Source: Richelia sp. SL_2_1 (GTDB lineage Bacteria > Cyanobacteriota > Cyanobacteriia > Cyanobacteriales > Nostocaceae). Taken from it: a DNA stretch of 37,866 bases. The notes under the pieces are model-generated. The model was not told the origin of the DNA. It worked only from the letters and a program-made list of their open reading frames with translations, and searched no databases. This document shows, in pieces, positions 20,846 through 29,996 of this stretch (positions are counted from its first letter, which is position 1; every line of letters begins with the position of its first letter). The DNA is taken from contig JAAUSO010000058.1 in NCBI GenBank assembly GCA_012033205.1, forward strand, positions 1-37,866. The letters are read 5' to 3'. Made by a program: the position numbers and the translations under genes.

Positions 20846-22093
20846 TTAAAAGCCGCCTTTACGAAGTAGATTCGCCATGTTTCCCCATTGCTTCGCCCGC
20901 TGTGGATTGTTCGCAGAGTAGTTGCGAATGCCCGACTTGTCTGGGCTTTTTGCCCCACCAGAAGGCGCACCGGCTTGGTCGTCCTCCTCTTCCTCAGCCA
21001 TTTCCTTGAGCAAGTCTTTAAGGGTGCTAATCAATTCGTCATTGCCATTGTTTTGGATGACTGGCTTTGCGGTATTCGTAGCGGCAACAGGCTTTGGAGC
21101 AGGTGTTGCTTCGGGCTTGGCTTCTTCAACCGCATAGCCTTTGCTTTTCAAAAGCGCCTTTGCCTTTTCCAGTTCCTCCACTTCGCCTGCCTCGTCCGAA
21201 GCCGGTACTTCTTCCTCTTGCTCCGGTAAAGTGGTTTCTCTCGTCTCGTCATCCGTAGCGCTTTGCGCCTCTACCAATGCCTTGATTTGAGTTAAAAAGT
21301 TTTTAAATTTACTGCCTTTCATTTTAGTAGGTTTTTTATTAGAAAATTGATTTAACATATTGACAACCCCTTGGGGCAGTTTGTCCCAAAAATCGGAATA
21401 GTAGCTTGTGTAATAAGAAGCATTTTCAGCATTCAGAAATGGCACCTCGTCCACGATCTCGTCAATCAACCCAACTTCCAAAGCCTGATCTGCACTAAAG
21501 AATTTAGTGTCTGTCATGTACTTGGAAATCAAAGCCTCGGTTTCTGCCCGGCTCCCATTGACCAATTTGCCATTGGCTTCAATCTTATCCACATATATTT
21601 TGACGATCTGGTTTTTCATTTCATCCCCGGCATCCCCTGCTGCACGCACGGCGGAGGCAGAACCGGAAGCAGAAATGATTGGATCGTGAATCATTAGGAA
21701 GGTATTCTTTGCCATTTGAACGCGGGTTTTTCCGCCACGCACTAGGATAATGGTTGCCGCACTGGCTGCCATACCTGCTACAACTGCCGTTACTTCGCCG
21801 GGAAAACCTCTCAGTACATTGCCTATTGCGATGGCTTCGGGTGCATCCCCACCATTGGAATGAATGCGAACAATCAAATGAGTGGCAGTTGTATTGTAGA
21901 TTTGACGAGTAAGCAAGCTTAACCCATAGCCCCAAAAGGCATCAATGTCCTGATAAATTTCAAGGGCTGCCGTGTCTCCATCCTGCATTTTGAAGGAATA
22001 GCGTTGAGAGGTGATGTTATCCAGTTGCTCCACTGACATTTTTGCAACCTCGGCACGGGTAAGATATTGTAAAGGGGAAGCGGTTGTAGGCAT
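20846..22093 (-). CDS. ClpP-like head maturation protease fused to scaffold-like C terminus, 415 aa
   Basis: Start taken at ATG 22093 (MPTTASPLQYL). The ClpP/SppA-type serine protease domain has HSNGGDAPEAIAIGN (oxyanion region), the nucleophile Ser111 in GMAASAA, and His136 in FLMIHDP, with the acidic third residue downstream. From about residue 240 the chain becomes an acidic, Pro/Ala/Glu-rich, coiled segment (EVEELEKAKALLKSKG, then EMAEEEEDDQ) typical of a fused scaffold, ending NPQRAKQWGNMANLLR. Such proteins build the prohead and then cleave themselves and the capsid arm. A weaker promoter-like sequence lies just upstream at 22111-22120. Confidence 0.85.
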   Translation of the reverse strand: MPTTASPLQYLTRAEVAKMSVEQLDNITSQRYSFKMQDGDTAALEIYQDIDAFWGYGLSLLTRQIYNTTATHLIVRIHSNGGDAPEAIAIGNVLRGFPGEVTAVVAGMAASAATIILVRGGKTRVQMAKNTFLMIHDPIISASGSASAVRAAGDAGDEMKNQIVKIYVDKIEANGKLVNGSRAETEALISKYMTDTKFFSADQALEVGLIDEIVDEVPFLNAENASYYTSYYSDFWDKLPQGVVNMLNQFSNKKPTKMKGSKFKNFLTQIKALVEAQSATDDETRETTLPEQEEEVPASDEAGEVEELEKAKALLKSKGYAVEEAKPEATPAPKPVAATNTAKPVIQNNGNDELISTLKDLLKEMAEEEEDDQAGAPSGGAKSPDKSGIRNYSANNPQRAKQWGNMANLLRKGGF

Positions 22094-22122
22094 TACTTTG
22101 CTGATTTTCTTACAAAGTAAAC

Positions 22123-22530
22123 CTAAAACAATTCGTTGTTCACTGCAAAAACAAGACACTCATTTTTTGATATGTCTGGAAAGTCCTCAAATTCAATGTC
22201 AAGCGAAGCCCTAAAGCGTTTTTGGTCGCTTATTAAATTCCAGATCATGCGCTCTTGATAAGGAAGCATATCCTCCAAATTCAGCACTGCCTTTGATTTG
22301 GAGCCGTCGCATCTATATAATTGTTCAGGGTACAATTCCAAAACCATATAGCGGTTCACTGTCCTGAAATCAATAATCAAATGGATGAGCATATATCGGG
22401 CGAAGTTTTCCGGCGTATGTTCCAAATCGCGGGCATCTGCCCATAACTTGAATTTCTTGGTGACCACTCGCACAAAATCAGTATTGGTGTTTCGCTGCAA
22501 AGAATGATCGTTTTTTACTTTTGTTCTCAT
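22123..22530 (-). CDS. Hypothetical protein, 135 aa
   Basis: Start at 22530 (MRTKVKNDHSLQRN) overlaps the stop of the 81-aa gene as ATGA. It is a helical, soluble protein (ENFARYMLIHLIIDFRTVNRY, LNLEDMLPYQERMIWNLI) with an acidic C-terminal part (DIEFEDFPDISKN). The position between the tape measure and the head protease suggests a virion assembly role. No family is recognised. Confidence 0.65.
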   Translation of the reverse strand: MRTKVKNDHSLQRNTNTDFVRVVTKKFKLWADARDLEHTPENFARYMLIHLIIDFRTVNRYMVLELYPEQLYRCDGSKSKAVLNLEDMLPYQERMIWNLISDQKRFRASLDIEFEDFPDISKNECLVFAVNNELF

Positions 22531-22772
22531 TGTGCGCCCTCCCATGCTTTTACGTACAGTCGCATCTTTCCAACCACTTTGGTACGGCAACCCGAACAAC
22601 CTATATCTTCCGGCTCATCTGCCGGGGCAATGTATCGATTGTACACCTCAAATAAAAATTGCATCTCAACTGTATTTAGTTGCGTTTGCACATAAGTTTT
22701 GGCAATGACTGCCGAAACATCTGCCCGGCATTCTTCCGGTATGCGATTGGCATAGTAATAATTAGCATTCAT
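22527..22772 (-). CDS. Small protein with C-terminal Cys pair, 81 aa
   Basis: Start at 22772 (MNANYYYANRIPEECRADV) is preferred over an upstream ATG at 22805 that overlaps the tape measure. A helix (TVEMQFLFEVYNRYIAP) is followed by CSGC and a basic end (RTKVVGKMRLYVK). The CxxC plus a further Cys could bind zinc, but a second pair is missing. It overlaps the next gene by four bases. The function is unknown. Confidence 0.6.
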   Translation of the reverse strand: MNANYYYANRIPEECRADVSAVIAKTYVQTQLNTVEMQFLFEVYNRYIAPADEPEDIGCSGCRTKVVGKMRLYVKAWEGAQ

Positions 22773-22794
22773 GGAATCATTTGTTTTTGAACAA

Positions 22795-25700
22795 TTATAA
22801 CACATTTTCTAAAGTCGCTTTTGCTTGAATCCTGTCCCGATCTTTTAAATCATTCTCAACATCTTCGCTGACAACGAACACGCGCAAGTTGTCCAGCCTT
22901 GAATTGATGGCGTCCGTTTTCCGGTCAAGTGCTTGAATCATTTCCGTAAAGTTTGCAGTGCCTGCATCCTTCCCGGCAAAGTTTAGATAAGGGGCTTGTA
23001 TTGGTGCGCCGATAATGCCGCCGTCCTGAAAGCCAGGTACGCCAATGGCTCTGAATGTTTTTGCACCGCCCAGCAAAGCCTGTTGGCGCTCATTCACAAT
23101 AACCTCTCCGCGCTTCACCGTTGCAATTACATTATCCCCATTGCGAAGGGTGGGAATGTTTTGTGCCGCCACAATGCGCCCATCTGATAAAGCCACAGGT
23201 ACAACTGCGCTTTGGCTCAACACAGCATCTCCTATTGCACGCCCGCCACTGGCAAGGGGCTGCGCGGCAATAGTTGCCGTTTGCAGTGCGCCAAATATAC
23301 CGGCTGCAATAGCCTGACCCGTACTAAAGGGCGGTCCAGGCGGGTTCTTTAAAGCGGTAATGACAGCCAAGGCAGTTTGGATAATAGACTGAATAATGGC
23401 AATGTCTCTTTGCCGCTTCGCAAAATCCCGCTCCGCCTCTATCTTGGCTTGCTTTTCTTTATCCAATTTATCCTGTTCCTGCTTTAGCTGCTTGGAGAGT
23501 TGGAACTTCTGAACCCCTGTGGCACGTTGCAATTGCTCATCCAGGTTGTCAACAACATCTTGCTGTTTCTGAATACGCTCATCATAAGCCTTTAATTCTC
23601 GTTCTTTTTCTGCTTCAAAAAATTGCGATAAAATTTCAGTGCCTTTTTGAAAGAACTCAAAGGCTTGTGCAGCCTCATCCAAAAGCGCCTGACTGCGCTT
23701 CAAGCTTTCCGCCTTTGCCTTTTCCGTTCGCTCTTCCTCAAGCTTGGCAAGTTCTGTGTTTAACTCTTGCCTGCGAATCAGGATGTCATCAAAAGAATCC
23801 GCTTCCGAGTTGGCTAGTATTTCCTGCTGCTTTAGGATAGCCGCCTTTCGAGCTTCAAAAACTTTTGCATCTGCCTCTAGTTGCCGCTTTGTAGCCTCGT
23901 CAGGCGCTTTTGCTCTTGCCTCCTCTATTTGTAACAATTGAAGTTTAAGTCCTTTCTGTGCCTCTGACAATTGGTCTGAGACCGCTTTAAGTCGTTTCTC
24001 CGAATCTTCCTTGTCAAATCGTTTGTTGATTTCCTGTACCTGAATTCGATACCCTTCTTGAATTGCAAGTCGATTGGCAGCGGCTTGCTTTTCGATAACT
24101 TCTAAATCCTTTCCGGCTTTTGCTCTAAAGTCAAGCACTTGCTTTGAATTGGCACCAAATGCTTTTACTAATTCGGCGTCCTGCTCGACTTGCTTTTGCT
24201 TGAGTGTCGCAATCGTTTTATCGATCTGCTCAATCTGCTGGTCAGATGCAAGCTTTGCCCCCGCTAATGCTTGCTGCCTAGCATCTGCAATGAGCTTTAT
24301 CTGCTCATCCAAATAATTCTTACCAAGCTGCACGATCAACATGGAACTTTCTGCCAAGAATTTTTCCTGATCCTTGAGTGCGTTTTCCTGATCCTTTTTC
24401 CTTCTATCTGCTGCCTGCTTGGCTTCGCGTTCGCGCTCCGCCTGCCTTTTCTTTGCCTCTGCCTCCAATTGTTTGGATAACTTTTCTTGCTCTATGCGCT
24501 TCTTTTCCGTAGCATCCGCCGCCTCTTTCAAGTCCGCTTCAATGGCGTCCGCCGCTTCGATCTTGTTGAACTCCTTCAAAAACACTTCCCGGTACTTTGC
24601 CGAAGCTTCTCCGAATGCGACCGCAACCGGTAAGCCTTTCAGGGTATCTTGAAAGAATACTTTCAAGGAAGCCCCTAATCCTTTTGTAGTGGCAGGCAAT
24701 TGATTGAAAAAATCAAGGATGCTTGCAAAAGTATTCAACAGTCCGGCTTTGATGTTATTACTCAGTATAGTTGCCTCTGTTGAGATACCGGCGAAAGATT
24801 TAGCAACATTGTTCTGCGCATCTGCCAGCACTAGGTTTGATTCATAGACTTGCTGCTGCTGCATCTGGTATTCATTGAAACCGGCTGTTACCTCCTCTAA
24901 GGAGCTTTGCGTATCCTGTAATAACTCAATGAAGCGAAGCCCGGCATCTTCTCCCGGCGCGCCAAACACATTTGCAATGACAGACTGTAATTTGTTGGTT
25001 GGGATTTCCGTATTGTTAATCTCCTTTGCTACACGCTTGAGCGCTTCAATTGTAGTCAGCGACCCATCATTGATACCCTTAAAAATATTATCTGTGAACG
25101 TTTTGCCGAACGCACCCTCTAATGAATCGCGCGTAGTGGTAACTTGCTCTCGGATGCGAAGCCCAAACTCTTTTATCAAGTCAACACCTTTATCTGAGAA
25201 GATACCCTCTTTAGTCGCCTTAATGGAAATAGCAATGAACTCGTCCGCACTTGCGCCCGCTGACTTGAATTGTTCCGGATATTCTTTTATCTGATCCAAT
25301 AACTCTCCATTCAGGTTTCCCGTTGCCAGTAGTCCCGTTGCGATTTTATCCAAGGCATCCGAGGTAGAAATTCCAAAGGATTTGGACAGCGCATTTGCAG
25401 CAACTAAAACATCATTAATATCCTCTCCGAAAGTATCGGAAATTGCTTTTGCGCGGGAAACGGTTTCGTCTAGTGCGTTGCCCGTTTCATCCGTGTAAGA
25501 ACTTACTGTCCTTCGTAGGGCATTAAACTCATCGGCAAAAGCTTTCAATTCTTTTACCCCTTCGGCGAGTTGGGAAACCAATTGGAAGGCTAGAAACCCC
25601 CGCGCAATGTTTCGACCCGTCCGAGAGGTAACCTCTGAAATCTCTCCCAAATTATCTTTCAAAGTGCCAAAAAGCGGGAATACCTCCCTCAAGCCTTTTC

Positions 25701-26154
25701 CAATAGCACTGCCATAATTACCGACGCTGCGCTGAAATTGTCCAACGCTTGCATCAATAGATTTAAGGCGGTCATCCTGTTGCTTAATAACTTTCAATAA
25801 TTCCTTTGCCTCATCGGTACTTTCCTGCTCTGCTGCTGCCAGGTCTTTGTAACGCTGCCGATTGACTGCCAATTGGGCGGACAGCTTTCTGTATTGCCCG
25901 GTGACTTGTTCGCCTAGGTCTAGCTCCGCCTGTTTCTTTTTGATGGATTCATTGACCTGAGCATTGATCTCCTTTTGAACTGCCCGTAGCCGGATGTATT
26001 CGGCGTTGAATTTTTTGAAGTCCTCAACGTTGGTTGCCTCTTTTGCCGCTTTCTGGATTTCCTGAATGGCTTGCGCCACAGAGAGACGCAAGTCCGTTAC
26101 CTCTGTTATCCCCTCTACATTGATCTTAAAGCCTAATACTTGTTCTTGTGCCAT
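22795..26154 (-). CDS. Tape measure protein, 1119 aa
   Basis: The longest gene. The N-terminal third is heptad-rich helix (TDLRLSVAQAIQEIQ, ELLKVIKQQDDRLKSIDAS). A middle region has the minor-tail 'TP901 core' pattern (AKAISDTFGEDINDVLVAANALS, GLLATGNLNGELLDQIKEYPEQF). A long Lys/Glu/Gln coiled coil follows (AEAKKRQAEREREAKQAAD and similar), and a C-terminal hydrophobic/Gly part (AIAAGIFGALQTATIAAQPL) with the GGRAIGDAVLS and RRGEVIVNERQQALLGG-like motifs common to Bacteroidota phage tape measures. Length sets the tail: about 0.15 nm per residue predicts a tail near 165 nm, so a siphovirus is likely. Confidence 0.88.
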   Translation of the reverse strand: MAQEQVLGFKINVEGITEVTDLRLSVAQAIQEIQKAAKEATNVEDFKKFNAEYIRLRAVQKEINAQVNESIKKKQAELDLGEQVTGQYRKLSAQLAVNRQRYKDLAAAEQESTDEAKELLKVIKQQDDRLKSIDASVGQFQRSVGNYGSAIGKGLREVFPLFGTLKDNLGEISEVTSRTGRNIARGFLAFQLVSQLAEGVKELKAFADEFNALRRTVSSYTDETGNALDETVSRAKAISDTFGEDINDVLVAANALSKSFGISTSDALDKIATGLLATGNLNGELLDQIKEYPEQFKSAGASADEFIAISIKATKEGIFSDKGVDLIKEFGLRIREQVTTTRDSLEGAFGKTFTDNIFKGINDGSLTTIEALKRVAKEINNTEIPTNKLQSVIANVFGAPGEDAGLRFIELLQDTQSSLEEVTAGFNEYQMQQQQVYESNLVLADAQNNVAKSFAGISTEATILSNNIKAGLLNTFASILDFFNQLPATTKGLGASLKVFFQDTLKGLPVAVAFGEASAKYREVFLKEFNKIEAADAIEADLKEAADATEKKRIEQEKLSKQLEAEAKKRQAEREREAKQAADRRKKDQENALKDQEKFLAESSMLIVQLGKNYLDEQIKLIADARQQALAGAKLASDQQIEQIDKTIATLKQKQVEQDAELVKAFGANSKQVLDFRAKAGKDLEVIEKQAAANRLAIQEGYRIQVQEINKRFDKEDSEKRLKAVSDQLSEAQKGLKLQLLQIEEARAKAPDEATKRQLEADAKVFEARKAAILKQQEILANSEADSFDDILIRRQELNTELAKLEEERTEKAKAESLKRSQALLDEAAQAFEFFQKGTEILSQFFEAEKERELKAYDERIQKQQDVVDNLDEQLQRATGVQKFQLSKQLKQEQDKLDKEKQAKIEAERDFAKRQRDIAIIQSIIQTALAVITALKNPPGPPFSTGQAIAAGIFGALQTATIAAQPLASGGRAIGDAVLSQSAVVPVALSDGRIVAAQNIPTLRNGDNVIATVKRGEVIVNERQQALLGGAKTFRAIGVPGFQDGGIIGAPIQAPYLNFAGKDAGTANFTEMIQALDRKTDAINSRLDNLRVFVVSEDVENDLKDRDRIQAKATLENVL

Positions 26155-26157
26155 TGC

Positions 26158-26949
26158 TTAGATGTTTTGAATGTACCCATTGAAACCACTTGTTGTGAGG
26201 CGGGCGGCATCCTCTGCCGTTGGTATGTCATCCAACAGTAAAGCTGTTTTTACGCTGTCCATTTTCTGCCCTGCGGGTTTGAACCCATCAATCTTTTGAA
26301 GGATGAATTTCACCCCGTCAATAACTATCTTTCTGGAAAATTTCAAGTTTGTAATTTCGAGCGCCTTCCATCTGATCCACTCCGTTAGCCGCTTGCCAAT
26401 CTGCAATCGCTTCAAATGCTGCAAATGAAACCTGCGAATGATGCCGTCCACTTTTACGCCCGACAACAGCACCTCGTTTCCAAATGACAAAGACGGGTCT
26501 TCTCCCAATGGATCGTTGTAATTGACCATAAAGGAAGCCGGAAAATCGTAAGCCGTTGTTCCATCCAAGTTTACATATCCATCTACTCCAATGCGGCGAC
26601 CTGCCCACCAAAGTAAGCGCGGTTCAAAATTATAATCCGTTTCCTCAACTGTCTTGTCCGTTCTGTAGTCTTCTGGGTAAATCAATGGCACCTGAGGAAT
26701 AACCGTACTGGAGGCATTGCGAATTCCAATATCAAGTAGGTGCAATGTCTTGGCAAAAAAGTCAGTATCATTTGATGTTGTACCGTCCTGATACCTTCCA
26801 TCTGGAAAGGCGTATTGACCGGAATACAAATTTAATTCTACCTGTCCTTCTATGTTCTGCACAGTAGGATCGTCACTCTTATAGCGCATCCTCAAAATAT
26901 TGTTGATGCTGCTATCGAGATTTAATTCCGGTTCTTTTGACAAGTCCAC
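26158..26949 (-). CDS. Second half of a split tail/baseplate protein, 263 aa as annotated
   Basis: GTG at 26949 gives LSKEPELNLDSSINN..., but the same frame is open further upstream and is protein-like (NGNGRASSNQDGFFSDQYP, then KDITAQVDLSKEPEL). It therefore seems to continue the 28250-26958 gene in the -1 frame. The body has beta-rich motifs (DIGIRNASSTVIPQVPLIYP, GVDGYVNLDGTTAYDFPAS), then a basic helical part and a C-terminal domain that looks folded (KIVIDGVKFILQKIDGF). It lies between the preceding tail protein and the tape measure. If it is joined to its partner, the product would be about 700 aa. An AAGGA-like SD ahead of the GTG leaves a separate gene possible. Confidence 0.65.
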   Translation of the reverse strand: MDLSKEPELNLDSSINNILRMRYKSDDPTVQNIEGQVELNLYSGQYAFPDGRYQDGTTSNDTDFFAKTLHLLDIGIRNASSTVIPQVPLIYPEDYRTDKTVEETDYNFEPRLLWWAGRRIGVDGYVNLDGTTAYDFPASFMVNYNDPLGEDPSLSFGNEVLLSGVKVDGIIRRFHLQHLKRLQIGKRLTEWIRWKALEITNLKFSRKIVIDGVKFILQKIDGFKPAGQKMDSVKTALLLDDIPTAEDAARLTTSGFNGYIQNI

Positions 26950-26957
26950 TTGTGCCG

Positions 26958-28250
26958 TTATATCCTTCGGGTATTGGTCAGAGAAAAACCCATCTTGATT
27001 AGAGGAAGCCCGCCCATTCCCGTTATGCGGTAGGGGTCTCTAGGCTCTACATTTACAATGCCGGAATCCGCATCTGTATTCCAGACTAGCCCAAATATTT
27101 TGGTCAAATCCGTTAATAAGCTTGCCGCCTTCCAGGAATCAGGAACAAGCCATTTTAATTGTATGGGCGCTTCGCCCGTATAGTCCACTTCAAACCTCAC
27201 TTCAAACCTGCAACTCACCACATCCGAAGGCGTGAAGCCCAACTCTGTTTGATAATACACTTCAATTACATCGTCCGCCTCCAGTAAACCCACAAAGGCA
27301 ATATTTATAGAAGGGCTTACCAAAACCCCATTTTTATAAATGGCACCAAAAGAAGTAAAGGAACCGGACGACCCCGCTATTCTTGCCTCCAAAGTTGCAA
27401 CGATTGTGTACTTGCCAAAGTAGGGCGCAATGTATCGACTGTTGGGGAGATCGTAATTTCCGGCATTGTCCAATAACTCACTATCAAATGTCAATTTTTG
27501 ATACGTCCCTATCGGTCCCTGTACTGTTGTCTTGAGTGCAATGCAACTCACATTTTCATCTTTCCAGCTTTGGGAATAATCCCGAAGGGGAATCGGAAGG
27601 ATGAGACGGTTAAAGAACTCCGTTTGGAAAAAGTAGGACTGCAAATTATATCCCAAGATGCCGAATAGTTGCCTGAGGTATTGATAAATAAACAAGCCAG
27701 GCGTATGTTCTCGCCAGGTCACATAACTTGAATTGATCCAATTTTTCCACTTGATGAGTGTATAGCAATGCAAGTCCGAAAGGGGATTGGCGTTCGTGCC
27801 ATTCTCAATATTTTCCTCCGTAAATAACTCGGCACTTGTGGTTAGGAAATCAGAAATAGGGCGGTTACGAATAGAGGAAAACCAATCTGCATTGTTGCCA
27901 AACAAATCAAGCTGTATGTCTTGCGGATTCCTGTTGATGCCTCCAGATAGCGAATTGGAGCCGGTGAATTGCGCATTGCCGGAAAGAATGGGAATGCCCG
28001 CCACTTCAATGCGGGCAGGCTTACGGGTGGTTGAAGTAAAATTGTCGGCTGAGATTTCCGGCAATCGACCGGACAGTCTCAAGTTGGTTTTTGTAGCAGG
28101 TAGCGTAAATGACCGGCTGGTATAGTTGCCGGAAATCTTTGTCAGGTCTTCCAAGGTCTCTACACTATACACCAATGCCAGGGGCAATTCCTGTTTCAAA
28201 TCAAGTTCGGCTTCCTGCCCATCGACAAATAGGTTTATATACTCTTCCAT
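26958..28250 (-). CDS. First half of a split tail/baseplate protein, 430 aa as annotated
   Basis: Starts MEEYINLFVDGQEAELDLKQ with no signal peptide. Beta-rich domains follow (KISGNYTSRSFTLPATK, ARIEVAGIPILSGN, YIAPYFGKYTIVATLEA), then a region typical of long tail proteins (LLTDLTKIFGLVWNTDADSG, VNVEPRDPYR). After PYR the frame drops into a short Arg/Leu-rich end (GLPLIKMGFSLTNTRRI) that fits poorly, while the -1 frame continues naturally into the next annotated gene. It is probably a baseplate hub or distal tail component. The N terminus overlaps nothing and begins right after the 415-aa gene. Confidence 0.7.
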   Translation of the reverse strand: MEEYINLFVDGQEAELDLKQELPLALVYSVETLEDLTKISGNYTSRSFTLPATKTNLRLSGRLPEISADNFTSTTRKPARIEVAGIPILSGNAQFTGSNSLSGGINRNPQDIQLDLFGNNADWFSSIRNRPISDFLTTSAELFTEENIENGTNANPLSDLHCYTLIKWKNWINSSYVTWREHTPGLFIYQYLRQLFGILGYNLQSYFFQTEFFNRLILPIPLRDYSQSWKDENVSCIALKTTVQGPIGTYQKLTFDSELLDNAGNYDLPNSRYIAPYFGKYTIVATLEARIAGSSGSFTSFGAIYKNGVLVSPSINIAFVGLLEADDVIEVYYQTELGFTPSDVVSCRFEVRFEVDYTGEAPIQLKWLVPDSWKAASLLTDLTKIFGLVWNTDADSGIVNVEPRDPYRITGMGGLPLIKMGFSLTNTRRI

Positions 28251-28252
28251 TT

Positions 28253-29500
28253 TTAGTAGCGTTGTGTTGTCTCATCCTCTAACTGGATGGTCAAATTAAA
28301 ATCGTTGCCGTCCTTACGTGCATCCTCCAAGGTTGTTTCCCCATTTTCGATGGTTACATTGTTGTACTGCTCATATTGAAGCAGGTACACCTCGGAAGCT
28401 GTTTTTAATTCCCGCAACCAATACGGATAGGGGTCATCAAAATTTTGTGTAATTTCCCACAAAAGCACCGAAGTAATACTGTCCTTAAAGTTGCCTTTAA
28501 AATAGGGAAAGCTGCGCTGCGCCTGCACAAGTGACCATTCAGGGCGTTTTCGTTTAATCTCTCCGCCTGAACGCTGCTTGAGTTGCTGCTCTCCTTCAAA
28601 TGTAAATTGGTCAATGCCGCCCAATCGATTCATCCAAAATAACTGCTTTGCATATCCGCATCGATGCACCACATCAAAACGAATTGGTTCAGTCAGTAGC
28701 ACATAACTTGAAGGCACTCCAGAGGTGTACTTGCCAAAAGTAACCGTGTAGTAAACAATATCTATAAAGTTCAGGGGTAAAAATCCGTTGCCGTCCACAT
28801 CCGTAAAGAATGGGAATGCACCTTGCAAATTTGCCGTACCAACGCCAATAGTTAACATGCTTACGTTTTCGGGAGCCGGGTTAATAATCCATTGTGCGAA
28901 TTGATCTGACCCATCCTTGAGCTTTAGGTACACGTGACAGATGTCAATACCCTTTGCGAGGATGGACACAAAAGCATCCTCAGATAAGCCGATGCTGCGA
29001 TTGTCAGGGGCATTGCTCAATACCTTCCAAGGTGGGCTTGCAATTGCATCGTAATAACTATCTAAGTGCATAGATTCCCAAGACTGGCGTGTGGCGGGAA
29101 TAAAATAAAAGGTATCACTAGTTTCCTTTTCTTCTTCCCCTATTGTCTCTAGCAAGCCAGTAACTGAGCTCCGGTACTGCAAGAACACATCAATGTAAAA
29201 AGAGCCAATTACATCAGAATTATTAACGACCCCATACTCTCCCAAATTACCAAATATAGAGCTGATATGCCCGGTTCTCGGAGCAGAACTTTCAATCAAT
29301 ACTTGATGAACATCAATGTCAAAAGTATAATCGTCACCACTTGAATATACGGGAATCTTATAATAAGAAGTGACCAATTGCCCATACACATAAACCTTGA
29401 CCAAAACGCGCTGCACATTTTCCGTAGAGGTCGCCGTCCATCGGAATACCACTGGACGATAGCAAGGGGAAATCAAATTTGGAGTTACCGTAAATGCCAT
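28253..29500 (-). CDS. Tail/baseplate structural protein, 415 aa
   Basis: A beta-sandwich-rich protein (FTVTPNLISPCYRPVVFRW, VQRVLVKVYVYGQLVTSYY) with a tail-protein-like central part (FWMNRLGGIDQFTFEGEQQ) and a C-terminal segment with repeated Glu/Asp and Tyr (SEVYLLQYEQYNNVTIEN). It precedes the split tail protein by two bases. The Arg-rich linker after the FWMNRLGG motif resembles baseplate proteins of Bacteroidota siphoviruses. It is assigned to the tail tip by position and composition. Confidence 0.65.
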   Translation of the reverse strand: MAFTVTPNLISPCYRPVVFRWTATSTENVQRVLVKVYVYGQLVTSYYKIPVYSSGDDYTFDIDVHQVLIESSAPRTGHISSIFGNLGEYGVVNNSDVIGSFYIDVFLQYRSSVTGLLETIGEEEKETSDTFYFIPATRQSWESMHLDSYYDAIASPPWKVLSNAPDNRSIGLSEDAFVSILAKGIDICHVYLKLKDGSDQFAQWIINPAPENVSMLTIGVGTANLQGAFPFFTDVDGNGFLPLNFIDIVYYTVTFGKYTSGVPSSYVLLTEPIRFDVVHRCGYAKQLFWMNRLGGIDQFTFEGEQQLKQRSGGEIKRKRPEWSLVQAQRSFPYFKGNFKDSITSVLLWEITQNFDDPYPYWLRELKTASEVYLLQYEQYNNVTIENGETTLEDARKDGNDFNLTIQLEDETTQRY

Positions 29501-29504
29501 AGCG

Positions 29505-29996
29505 TTAAATGATTAAAAGCCAAGAATAAAATAAAGTGAACCCGGCTGTGAATGCGATGTAATCCATCACTGCAACCAGCATCCAAAAAAGCCGTTTTTG
29601 GTAGCGCGGTTTTGGATGTAAAATAATAGATGCCCAAAAGCAGGTCAGCATAAACATTTTGGCAAAGTGCCAAAGGTCGGTTACGAATACTAGAAAGGTT
29701 GTTGCACCTATGAACTTTGCCTTTAAGGGCTGCACTAAATTCCCTTCACTGTCCTTCTCATATTTGTTTTCCCAACTCACCATTGGGTTAACAAATTGTT
29801 GGTTGTCAAAAGTGGAGAATACAGATACCGGATAATGAAAAGTAAGGGTGTCCATCACACCATTTGCTGCGCCTGCTAAAAACATCAAAACCACCAGCGG
29901 ATAGTAAATCCGTAGTGGCTTTATCAGGTAACCGGAAACAAGAGTAAGGACGGCAATGATTGCCACTGTCCAACGCCAAAAATATCTAATACTCAT
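29505..29996 (-). CDS. Multi-pass membrane protein in the tail operon, 163 aa
   Basis: Four hydrophobic helices can be counted: WTVAIIAVLTLVSGYLI, IYYPLVVLMFLAGAANGV, MLTCFWASIILH-type, and WMLVAVMDYIAFTAGFTLFY, separated by a central soluble loop (NPMVSWENKYEKDSEGN). It overlaps the upstream 181-aa gene by four bases and is followed by the 415-aa baseplate protein (4 bp). Placing a polytopic membrane protein amid tail genes is unusual; it may be a host-membrane factor needed for assembly, an exclusion protein, or an ejection-related factor. No family is recognised. Confidence 0.7.
   Translation of the reverse strand: MSIRYFWRWTVAIIAVLTLVSGYLIKPLRIYYPLVVLMFLAGAANGVMDTLTFHYPVSVFSTFDNQQFVNPMVSWENKYEKDSEGNLVQPLKAKFIGATTFLVFVTDLWHFAKMFMLTCFWASIILHPKPRYQKRLFWMLVAVMDYIAFTAGFTLFYSWLLII

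Noticed and set aside
22105-22125. Promoter-like TTACTTTG upstream of the head protease
   Set aside because: The first position of the -7 box pair is T-T, not T-A, and no TTG lies at -33 spacing. It may be weak but is not a confident promoter.
23285-23300. CAAATATA (TATATTTG on the minus strand) inside the tape measure, and a similar match near 29255
   Set aside because: Isolated -7 matches within long genes, with neither class flank nor a downstream start codon; expected by chance in A/T-rich DNA.
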